A stretch of DNA of 64,000 bases. Origin: Nectonema munidae (Eukaryota; Nematomorpha; Nectonematoida; Nectonematidae). Both the position numbers and the translations under genes were made by a program. The stretch lies in NCBI GenBank assembly GCA_030549495.1, contig JAUIRK010000643.1, positions 248,001 to 312,000 of the forward strand. The letters run 5' to 3'. Shown one piece after another: positions 25,201 to 37,200 of this stretch; position 1 is the stretch's first letter; each line of letters opens with the position of its first letter. The notes under the pieces were generated by a model, which saw nothing but the letters and a program-made list of their open reading frames with translations, ran no database searches and had not been told where the DNA came from.

Positions 25201-28200
25201 GTTGCTGCTTCTGCATGATTGTTTGTTCTGTCTTCTTCATTAAATACTCTTTGTTATAGATTCGATACGGTCTGAGGGAAACGAGAGGTATCCTCAAACC
25301 AATCAAGAAATTCTTGTAGACTATCAGGTAACTCATGACTTAATTGCAATAGAGGATCATCTAAGCGTACTATAGGAATGAAAGCTAAAGCTTTGCATTT
25401 TAAATGAAAGTCTGCGTCATTGTTGTATTGTCGAGAAGGCTGCTCTCTAAAGCACAAACTTGTTTTTCCATACTTTGACATAAATGAAAAAAACCCCCTC
25501 TGATTATAATGTGCCAATTTAAAATCACAATTTACAATTTTCAGGTTTTTCTAGAATCATTTAAACATTTTGCCATAAGTTGCACAAAGCTTGTATAGAA
25601 GCAAAACATAGAGCAGATAGTATACATAGTGGATGTATGCATCTATATCTCTCCGTATTGAATACGTGGGACTTAGTAGATATGACTTTGTTTGGTTTCT
25701 TGGTCGACGAACCATCTTTTTTAAAGCTTTATTTTCTGGCATAAGTCCTTGACAAGTTTGAGATATATTTTCTAAACATTTATTTATAACCTTCTATTGT
25801 ATTGCTCAAACGCTTTTTAATTTGAGTTAAAATATCATTCAATTTTTGCTAGACCAAGATTATACAAATGTGAGTGGATAAGTTTTTCTTGCTTTACAAG
25901 TGTTTTTTCTTTTACATCAATATGGTTTCTGTGTCCACACTATGTCTATCAAAAATATAAATATAACCAAAATTTTCAAATTTCGGTTTCCCACATTTTG
26001 ATTCAATATAAAATACAAGGCAATTTTGGCCCAGCTTAGGATATTCAACATGTTTAAGTTGAATTTAATTAAGATCTTGGTTGAAGACAATGGCTCGAAG
26101 GAGCATTACTTCAAATATTTCCCCAGTAACTTTTTGTCAGCCTAAAGTTAGGGCTTGCGCCATAGTCCTAAAGGGCCTAATCATGGAAGACGGATCCGAT
26201 GTCTCGACGGCAATTAAGGAAATAGGATTTTCAAAAATTATCGAACCGTGGTTTAAAAATAAGACATGGGGATCTTGCTTGAAAGTAAACCTTGAGAACA
26301 AGGCAAGTATAGACCAGGGGAGCAAAAATGCATTATACTTGATCTAACATTCGCATGCTATGAATTCTTACTCAAGCCTAAAGCATTAACTATAAATGCC
26401 AAAAATTAGGACACATGTCGGCTGCTTATCCAAACAGAGAATGCTGTTTAATCTGAGGAGGTGAGGACGACCGTCGCGCGTGCAAGTCAGTTAAACCAAG
26501 GCTCACAAAAAGCTATATTTGCGGGGAAGAGAGGCACTCAACTGTTTACAACAGTCTAGCAAAGCTAGCTGGTCTCCGACAAAAAGAAGCTACCCCTAGA
26601 TATTTTAGTGCATTACTCTAATTACACTTTACAGTAAGACTACATAATTTGGATGATCCCTTACTTTGATATTTTTCGAGATATATTCTGATTTAACCCA
26701 CTTGTTTCGAGAAAAAGTGAACGATATTAAGACTTTCCAGACTTATAAAGTAATAATTTGGTTACATCCGATTTTTTTATCATTTCATTATCAGTGATAT
26801 TTCAATTAAAAAAAGCTTAAACGATCCATTAATGAAATTAAAAAGGAACTCTTACAAACAGTATTAAACTGTAAAAAATTGGTTCTTACTTAATTCCAGT
26901 GGGAAAGGTGTATGCTTTCGATTTTGGAGGATTCATATATATAGTGCGTAGAAAGAGCTTAAACGATTCCAATTTATTAACCAAAAAATTGGACACGCTA
27001 TTGACCTCTGCCCATTCTTTCTGAGAGCCATAAATAATAACTCCTTAAATTTTCACGTTAAATTATTTAAATATATCTACATAGCATACTGAAGACTTAT
27101 TACGCAAACAAGACAATAATATTTTAGAAAAATTAAAGAATTTGAGGAAATATATATTTATTCCCAATATTTTAGTGAAAATATTTTTGATGCGTATCCG
27201 AAAAGATTAAGTTTTATTAATCATGATTCCTAATGTAAAGTAAAATTATTATTAATACATTAATTTCTCTTTGTATTTAGTTGATGCGAAAAATATATCT
27301 GAAAAAGGATATATCTACAAAAAAGTTTCTTTCATTCAATTGTTTGATACTTGTGACACATAATATATTCCATCTTCATTCATTGAAAGAATACTAAAGG
27401 CTTTTAACTTTAATGTTACGGACGAATGCAAGCCAATCGCTTTTTTAGGTAGATAAGAATTGAATTTCCTAAGTTTTGAGATATAAAAATATAAAGAGTA
27501 TCATATAATTGATGGTTTTATCAGATTAAAACTTCTAAATGTTGGACCTAGAATTATATAGCAAAAATTTAGTTAATTTTTTTACCATCCAATAGTTAGA
27601 TATAGTTAGATTATTAACATCACCGTTCAACTTGAGCGATACATTGCCACCATCTACAAAGCAATAAGAGATACGCATTTCTTGCTAGTTATCTAGCATT
27701 AAAGTGAAGAAACATAGAGAGGTTATGGTAGAGTGTGCTTCGACACCAAAATTCATCAAATATGCTTTTTTTATTATTTTTCAAAAAAGTTATAAAAGTG
27801 TTGACAAAGGTTTGAAATTTGCAAAAAAAAAAGTTTGATGTACCGTAGATGAAATAAGCAACGGCTAAAAGAAAGACAAAGAAAGCGATAGCATAGATCC
27901 ATACAGTGAAGTAGCCTAGAAGAAAGGAAAAGGGTAAGAGGAGAGAACATGTGCACGCAAACAACAAAAATGAAAGATGAAATCTATTCTGCTGGAAGCA
28001 ATGACACACAAACGCATTCATTTCTTCTAAAATGACAAAATATATAGCAACTAAATTTATCTTTTAAAAAAAATTAGATGAAAAAAATCAATAAAAAAAT
28101 GATTTGTGATGAATTTCATATACTAGTCAAAAAATTCGCATAACTATTTTGAGTCATATCAATGCTTTGAGACCCCCCCCCCCCCACCATCCGTTTCGGT

Positions 28201-31200
28201 AAAGGGAGGGGCGTATCCAAAGCGGTACTCTGAGACCCTTAAAGCCTTTCTTAATGACACAATTGGTATTTTTGTACATTAAATTTTTTGTATATTTATC
28301 ACTCAATGTTAACATCTCTGAAATGTTCTTTAAAACATTTTCTACACAACCAATACTTTATTAATAGTAAAAATGGGGGGAGGGGGGTAAAAGCTTTAGG
28401 TACGGCACTGTTGACCATGATGATAATAATAATAAAATTTGTTGGTAAATTTTGTTGAAATTGTGTAAAAATGGAATTATATTCACATAATTCCAAAATT
28501 AACTTACTTTTGAAAAGTATCATTTAAATGACCATTTAATTTGAATTTCTTAACCATTTTTTGTAAAAACTAAAACTTTAATATCGTGAAGCGGCGTATA
28601 TGAAGTTATAAGGCAATTATTTCGTTCCAAATGAATTTCCTTCTGATATCAAGGTTTCTGAGTTAACGAGGTTAGATTGTTAGTTTCAAAATTTCCTCTC
28701 TTCTAACACCTTACCCACAAATCCCTAAGAAATAAATCGAATATATTCCAAAAACCCCTCTAACAACCTTTCTAATGAATATCCTGTCAACAACACCCTC
28801 TCCCAAAACCTAAATCTTCTTAGAATCCTGGTTATCACACAAACAGACAAACTTTCTCTACTTTCACATAAATTTATTTTAGCCCCGCAGTTCAACTTCA
28901 CAACGTTGACTTCTCCCTTCCAACTGAGTTTGATAAAGCTTCAGCGTTGAAGCAAAATTAATTACATCTTTCCAAAATTTTGTTCGAAATACAAATTCTT
29001 TTAGATATAAAATTATTATTCAAGATTATTTATATTTTAGTTATTTTTCTAATATCCCATTTTAATTTTTGTTGGAGAGAGGAAAAAGTTTGATATGGAT
29101 TTAAAACAAACTAAAATATTCCACTAATCCTTTTTTACTTACACAGTGTTTCAAACCAGCTTCTAATCAGCCATTTGAATATTACGAGGTTACTATTTTC
29201 AACTGAATTATTTTAAAAAATAAATCTAAAATTTTCACCGAATTTATTTGTATCATTGAGGTTTCTCTTTGTTTATTTTTTAGGGATACAAAATCTATAG
29301 AAAAACGTATAAGTAGCAGTGTAGCTAAAAAGAGGGTAAGTAATTCTATTAACGACTCAATTTTAATGGAGGCAAATAGCATAGTCCTTATTAAATATCA
29401 TTACCAGACAAATTTGAATTCTTATAATATAGCATAAATTAAATATGTAATAAAAAATGAAAAAAATTTTCCCAACTTTTTAATTAAATAAATGGAAAAC
29501 AACAAACTAATCCAAAATTTAAAATGATAGAGTCAACTGATAAATATAAATATAGAGTAAACTGTAACAATAATAAATATATAAGGGGCGGATCCAGAGG
29601 GTACATGGAAAACATTCAGAAATTCAAAAAACGAGGAGTAAAATCTTCTAACTGAAAATTCTGGATCCGACTCTGATTAATTATTATTAATGATGAATAG
29701 TATAAATAATACTTCCATTCCAATTAAGATTGAATTGAAATGAGCTTTTAAAATTGGTTATTTCATAAACTAAATACCTTTTGCATTAGGAACGAATAAA
29801 CAAAATGAATTATTTAATGCAAAAGCGATCTTGTTTCTTTGCAAATATTTCTTCTCCTTTTTGCTAGAATTTTAATAAAATAAAATGTTCAGTAATGAAA
29901 TAATATGAAAGAATGAACATTTTTTATTAAACAATCAATCTAATTTTATCCATGTAGATTTAAAAAAAAACCTTTGAGCTTTTTGAGAAGAAATGATTTT
30001 CCACTTCCCCATTTGGCAAAGAGTCCCACCGTAATAGGAAGCCCCAATGCTGGATCACAAAGAACATCTGTTATTGCAGAAGAATATAAGTCATATCCAA
30101 GCATGTTTTCACAAAAATCATCTGATTTAAGATGACCTAAAAGTAACAAAATTAATGCTTTTAAAATAAAAATACATAATCTTAAGTGTTTATTGTGTAA
30201 AAATTAAAAATAGCATTGTCAGATTTTTAAACAGGCAAACTCGGTAAAATGTGGTCTTAAAAAAGATATGAAGAAAACTAACAAAAATGATGATTATTAT
30301 TATTATGAAAAATTCAAAAATAAACAAGAGATTATTATTTGGAGTTCGTCGGGTAAAAAAATAAGTTAATGAAAATCTAGGATGATTTTTTCATTCGGTA
30401 TCGGTATACCAATCTTTTCAGTCGAGCTTATTTTCAACATAATTATTTCACCATAGTTTTTAAAAACTTGCGTATTAACTAATTATTATAAACTTATCTG
30501 AAATTATTATTAAAAATTATTAACTAATTATAAGCTATTAACTAAAAACATTTTATCGTGTGCATTCAAAAGCGTTTCTTACCAGCAAAGAGAGCACTTT
30601 GATTGGTGAATTGATCAAATTATTTGACAATATTACACCAGTAGCTAAAACAGATCACCCCTCAATATAATAGTTAGTTGTAACCAGATGTTACTGTAGT
30701 TAGTTTCTTGATTAGTAAAAATTACAAAATTATATAAGTTTATAATAAAAATCAAAGCAAAGTGACATCAAATAGGAAAAAGATTACGAGCTCCAAACAA
30801 GGCTGGGAGAAATGGGCTGGATGATTGAGCGTCAATATTATATGGTGTCTCGCCCATGCGATTGGTGCGATAGAGTAGTTTACTGTTTCTAGGATTTCTG
30901 AGAAGCATTTCCGTTATGTGTTTGCTACGACTTCGAATGGAAATGTGGAGAACATTTTCTCGTTTCTTAAGTTGAAGAAAGAAAGGAATTATTTTTAGAG
31001 AACATCGCGGAAAAATATAACTTTTAGAATAATCACCTTGTCAACAACTCCAACCTTAGCACCGTGGTTGAGCAATAATTGAACACAACTGGAGTTTCTA
31101 TTCCTCACAGCTCTGTGAATAGGATACTCCATATCCTAAAAAAGGATCTCAAAAAGTCACTTGATTCCAGAAAAAGCAGAAGACTTATGCAATTAGATAT

Positions 31201-34200
31201 AAAATTACCTTGAAATGCAGAAGTAGCTTGCTTCCTTTAAAAAGGAATGTGGACTCAATTAGGCTACATCCAAATTAACAAGAAACTTTTGGTTTACTAC
31301 AAAATCACATTTTTCCATAATGAGTTAGATAAATATTAATTTAGTAAAGTTGTTGGTGCGCGCAATAGTAAATTATTACAATTTATAACAAGTTAAAATT
31401 TAAGAAATTTGAAGATAAATTTATGTTATATGCAAGACTTTATTCATAGCAGAAAATGCCAAGACCAAACTAGAGGTAAAAACAAGAAAAATAATTATGT
31501 CTTCACAAAAAAGCAAGAAGGTCATAAAGTGTAAATTTGTCTCTGATGTTGAGCGACAATATGAAGATGTAGTAACCGTTTTTCCAATGTATTGATGTAA
31601 TTGTTTGTTTTACTTCTTTCTTTAAAAAAATCTAGACAAATAGGCACTCCTTATAATATTAGAAATATTTTCTTTTTTAATGTGAATAAAGGCAAGCATG
31701 TAGTATAAATACATTTTTAAACTTTTAAACTTTGTTTTATCTATTAATATTATAATTGTTCAGTTAGGTAGCAAGAAACGTATATAAAAATTAATTACTC
31801 AAATAAATAATTACTAAAGAAGGATATTTTTAAATTTTAATATTTTGGAAATAGCACTATTTTTCCTAATTTTGCAAGAAATTCACACTGCTTAAAAATG
31901 TAGGATTAATATGTTCGAAAAAATATTTAATAATATACCTAAGAAGCAAATATATGCAAAAATTCCAATTTTGTAAAATTGTCTGAAAGGATAGTAAAGT
32001 TAAAAAAGTAGCTAATTGGTAAGTTAGTTAATTAACCCATTAACGGCAAGAATATAATCAGACGATATCTAATGTAAAGCAGAAGATTTGTCATAAAAGC
32101 ATTAATAAACGCAGACGATTTTATTTTTTGTAAAGTCGACATATGTCGACTGTGGTCGATAACCGGTTAACAGAATAACGACTAGAATCGACTATAAGTT
32201 GAATTTATAAAAATATAATCGTTTGCGTTTTTAAATTTTATAATTTTAATACAAATCGTCTACTTTACATTAGATATCGTCTGATTATTCTGGTCGTTAA
32301 AGGGTTAGTTAATACCTGACCAGACATTTAGAGAGGTATGCAAGATAGTTAGTTTTATGTTTTAATTAATTTTATTAAATTATTAAAAGATATATAAATA
32401 CTTTTAAAACCTTATATTGAAGAACAAAATACAAGAATGCAAAAGAGACATATTTTGATTTGACAAATGGGTAGTTTATCCTCCAATCAAGTTTCTAATA
32501 TACAATTTTAATTTTGCCGCTAAATACTACATCTGGGTTACACCCTCGTAACACAAGTATTAATAAAATGCTTTAAAATCATTAGCGAAATGATAACTTC
32601 GCCATAATCCAAATAGAAAACGTCTCAGAACAAAAAGATGATTTGCTTAACTTTTAAATGAAAGTAAAGAACTAACCCAACGTACCAAATGAGAGAAGTA
32701 TAAAAACAGAGTTTGAAAACATTTTCATAAATTAATAATGCATATATATATATATATATATAGCTCAAATTTATATTATTCTGTATGTAGGATATAAATT
32801 TTTTGGAAAAAGTATAACAAAAAGGAAGAGTTACAGAGTCAGAGATTTTAAACAGATAGAATTAATAATATAATCTGGAATCAGTGTAAAATAAAGCTTA
32901 GAAGTCGGATTTTTTAAGCAAATGAAAAAATAGTTTACTTTTTGAAACCAAGATATGGAATAGAGCTTCTTTAATCGAAGTGGGAAATAAAACGTTAGCA
33001 TTAAATTTATTTGTAGTGAGAGTTGGATTTTCAAGTACTTCGAGTTCGGAATCTAATTTAAGTACTGAGAATCGGAATAAGATCGTAATATTTTCCCTCT
33101 ACCACCGCAACGTTGCTTAAAATTATGACATTTGGAGTAAGAACAAAGGGCAGAGTTAAAGGGTAAAACGTCGGACTTCGACTTCAAGCCCTTACAAAAA
33201 TATGACTCCGACTACAATCTACAGAATTAAAACTCTGACTTACAATACTCAGAAAAACTGACCTCCACATTCTTTTTTATTATTTATATACAGATATATA
33301 GTTTGAAAATTGTTAATCCCTCATTCTCATTAGATTCTTATTATGAACATTATATAACTAAAAGATATCAAAATATAGTTAATTATTATTATTAAAAATG
33401 ATATATGATAAGAAGAAAATTAGACACCTTAGTGGTTTAGAAAAGCTTAAAGTATAGCTTCTGAGTTTACAATCTTTTATCAAAAGTATAGTTATTGGGT
33501 GCAATGTTATGATAATAAAAGGCAAGCTTCATCACTTTTACTTTAGTAGAGCAAGGCTTGTCTCGCATTAACAAAATTTCTTTCCCAATAACTATACTTT
33601 TGATAAAGAAGTTTAAATTCCGAATAAGTTTTTGTAAACCACAAAAGTGTCCAATTTTTCTCTTTTTCTTATTATATAATATAACCTATATTTTAATTTT
33701 AGACTTTTAGAATCCGATCCCTCGTTTTAACAAGATTACAACTTGAATTCCTTCAAGACCTCGGACTATCAACTCGGCAACCTTTTCTTCACCACTTTAT
33801 GTTTAAAATCACTTTCGGCAAAAATAAAATTACCTCTGAAGGAATGTTTACATCACACTTATTTTTGAGTAGGAAAGAAGCAATCTCGATGTGCCCCTTT
33901 TCGATGGCCCAAAAAATTGCTGTTTTTCCTGCATTACCCTAAAAAAGAAATGGAACGTAGGAGAGTGCAAAAGTAAATAAGAAAAATGAGAATCTAACCT
34001 GAGTATTGGTGGCTGGATTTATCTCAATGATTTCCTTAACAATCGCCAATTGCCCAGACTTAACAGCGAGAATGAGAGCGTTGTCGTGATTTGAATTCAG
34101 TGTCGTGACATCAGCGCCAGCATCACATAACAACAATGCAATTTCAGGATAGCCATTATGACAAGCAACAGCTAACGCCGTCATTCCATCCTGAAGCATA

Positions 34201-37200
34201 AAAGTTGGTATAAAACTTTTGCTAAAACATTTCCCCCATTCATAAAGGAGTATTGAATTTTTTAAGACTTCGTATGAGAAGGCTGCACCATTTTGTTCTG
34301 AAAGGGCGGTGTGGGAAAAGTATGGGTTTGCGACGTTCTAGTTACGTCCAAAAAAGATAGCGATGCGAAAGTTAATACAGCCCTAATGCCACAAAATGGC
34401 TGCTTTCATAATAGGTAGTAGTGGAAACAGCTAGTTTAGAAAAAATACAATATTTTACTGTGGTTATTATTTTACCTAATTATTCATTTATTTAATAATG
34501 ATTAAAGAATAATATTAATCCTTTGTTTACTTTTTTTATTTAAAAAGGCGTATATCAGTGGACAACAAGCACTTCTCAAAAAATAGAGAATTTAAGGATA
34601 GGCTAAAAACTATAGCATAATATATTAAAGGATGAATTTATTTTTTACCATTTTTGTACTCACTTTTATCATTGAATATTGTTTTCTGCTCAATTAGTAT
34701 AAAAAGAGTATGCTAATTAAAACTATCATTCATATTTTATATTTTTTATATAAATGATATTAAGTCAGTTGTTCCCAAACTTGCTCAACTTGTTACCCGG
34801 TTTAACATGCCAAAGTAAGCATGTTACCCCTTTCAAAAAATGCTGTCAACATAGATATATATGACTAAATGAAAACACTAGAAATATTTTATATTTATTG
34901 TATTTTAACATTGTTATAGTTTAGTTTACATTACATACTAAGACTATTTTGACATTAATTCTAACACCAGGTACAATATTTTCATGATTTTCAGAATTAT
35001 TACCTTCTTTTCCTCTGAACCCTCCATTATCCCCGAAAAATTGAAAAATTACCTAAGATTTTGTAAACGACAAAAGTCTCCAAATTTTCTCTTTTTCTTA
35101 TTATATAATATAACCTATATTTTAATTTTAGACTTTTTGAATCCGATCCCTCGTTTTAATAAGATTCCAACTTGAACTCCTTCAAGACCTCGGACTATCA
35201 ACTCGGCAACCTTTTCTTCACCACTGTTAATAACTTAATTGTTAAAGGGGCGTGAGTAAGGTTGGTTAGGTACTGGGCTTCGATAACTCAAGGTCTTGGG
35301 CTCAATCCCGCATCAAGCCTACTTTCTCATAGTTCGATACAAGCGGCGCAATTGTGCCTTCGCGATGAAAACACCCCACGGTACCTTTACCCTCAATGTG
35401 TAATTTACCCTAAGTTTGGGAAACACTGTGTTAAGCAATCTGTTTTGCTGAAAAAACTAAATATAATGGCTAAGAGCAAAGTATATTTCATTATTTAGAA
35501 ACAATATTTCTGACAGATATGCCGATTGAAAGATAAGGTGAAAAAAAGTTTATGACAAATGAAAAAAAAACTAAACACTTTATTAGTGATATTGCTAACA
35601 TTCTCTTTACATGTCATTTTCACTATTTTATCATTTATATATATTTGCTTTGAAAAAGGAGTATATACTCCGAAACTAGTTAGCAATATCACTAATAAAG
35701 TGTCCAGTGTTTCTTTTTCATTTTTATATTTGTTATAAACTTTTTTCACCTTATATTTCAGTATACTAACTTAGTCAATAAATTAGCTATTTTGGCTAAC
35801 AGCTCTTTTAGTACCAGCTAAAATATAGTATTATGAAATTAGCCATCTTTTCGAAAAAATTGCAAATGTACTAGCACTTTTAGGCCTAGCTCTTTTGGGG
35901 TAGCCAATGAGATATAACTGAACAGTGAATTACAAGTTGTTATTGGTAGTAGGCCCAAAATGCTATAAAAAAATACTAAGATTTTTTTTCATAAATTAAT
36001 ATATTATTCCATAATATACATTCAACCTTTTCTAATTAAAACTTTTCGCTTTGGCTCCCTTTGTCGATTCCTTATTCAAGCTTACACTAAATTCACTTGC
36101 AAGTTTTGCTATATATTTTTTGACTTATTTAATATTAGAAAAAATTTTCGTGCTCAAGAGGTTAAACTAAGCATTATTTTGGAGTTTTGCTATAATTTTG
36201 AATTATTTAGTCGAAAACTTCTTATCAAAAAGTCAACTTTTTTAAGGATATTATAGATCGAACATTCTCCTCCAAAGATTCTAATTTTGATAATTTAATT
36301 TACTTAAATTTAATTTAATAAATTAAAAATTGAATATATTATTAGTCTTTTATTTTTAGTTTTTAACCCTCAATAGTAAAAATATATAGATCACTTTTTA
36401 TATTAAATTTTAACAAGTTGCCTTATGGTATGCTTACTTATTGTTCTTTTCACTAGATTTACCGTTTAGCTGAGAAAGTTTCTATTATTGAATTATATCT
36501 TAAATTGCATCAAACTTTACAAAAAGTATACCAAGTTTATTAGTACTAGAATTGGAACCGGTGAAAATAGTCTAGTAGCTGAATAGCTGATTACGGGTTC
36601 AATCCCCAACTCTTAAATTAAAATCATAGAGCATAGCGGCTGAAAGTGCTTTGATATACATACAACAAAGGCAACAACAAAAACAACCAACACCCCTAGT
36701 GGGAAGGGAGAAAAAAAGGAAGAAATATTCAAAGTGTTACTTTTTCGCATAAATTGAGGTTTGGATTGTAGCGCAAGAGAAGTTCCACGCAGTCGATGTG
36801 ATTGCCTCGCACCGCAGCTATCAAGGGCGTGGAAGTGTACATGCCTTGAATGTCGATTTGAGAAACGGAGGCGTTCAGCAACAGCTTCATGCATTGAAAG
36901 TGGCCTTTTCGAGAAGCCCAGAGCAAGGCACTGGAATTATACTAGTACAAGTGGAAAACATTTTTATTGAAGCAATTCATACACGAAGTGAAGTCGGAGA
37001 TACAAGATTTTTGACTTTTTCAACATTTTATCATTAAAGTTTTAGGAATATCTTTTTAAAGGGTTGAAGTATAATAGAATAATGACATATACATCTCCAG
37101 GTGGCAAGATCAGCTTCTTAAGAAAAATTTGTCAACTTAAAAAATCAATGCTTATAAGTAGCATTTAATCTACGCCATATGATGTATAATATATAAAGAA

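Larger units (their letters stand above)
23697..26889. other. Intron 13 (3.2 kb)
   Basis: Holds a tRNA-like box B fragment on the minus strand near 23888-23915 (GAGTTCGAATTCC), a SINE-like fragment (24955-25060), a MULE transposase relic (25064-25517) and a zinc-knuckle gag-like relic (about 26075-26640). Confidence 0.6.
28027..29971. other. Intron 11 (1.9 kb)
   Basis: Contains a 13-base C run (28173-28185), a G-rich tract (28374-28387) and an isolated plus-strand exon-like segment (29284-29335). Otherwise AT-rich. Confidence 0.6.
31136..33833. other. Intron 8 (2.7 kb)
   Basis: Holds two head-to-head piggyBac-type MITEs (32032-32312), a TA microsatellite (32742-32763), a degenerate simple repeat (33020-33265), a palindromic element (33403-33677) and copy 1 of a 169-bp duplication (33629-33797). 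Confidence 0.65.
34191..36740. other. Intron 6 (2.6 kb)
   Basis: Contains copy 2 of the 169-bp duplication, a SINE (35246-35410), a long palindromic element (35533-35754) and a tRNA-like fragment (36548-36620). Confidence 0.65.

Noticed and set aside
25254-25336. MULE-like open frames as KIDINS220 exon
   Set aside because: They lie between exons 13 and 14, which join in phase, and the text matches a transposase rather than the KAP domain.
36761-37037. Plus-strand open frames over exon 6
   Set aside because: Shadows of the ankyrin exon on the opposite strand.
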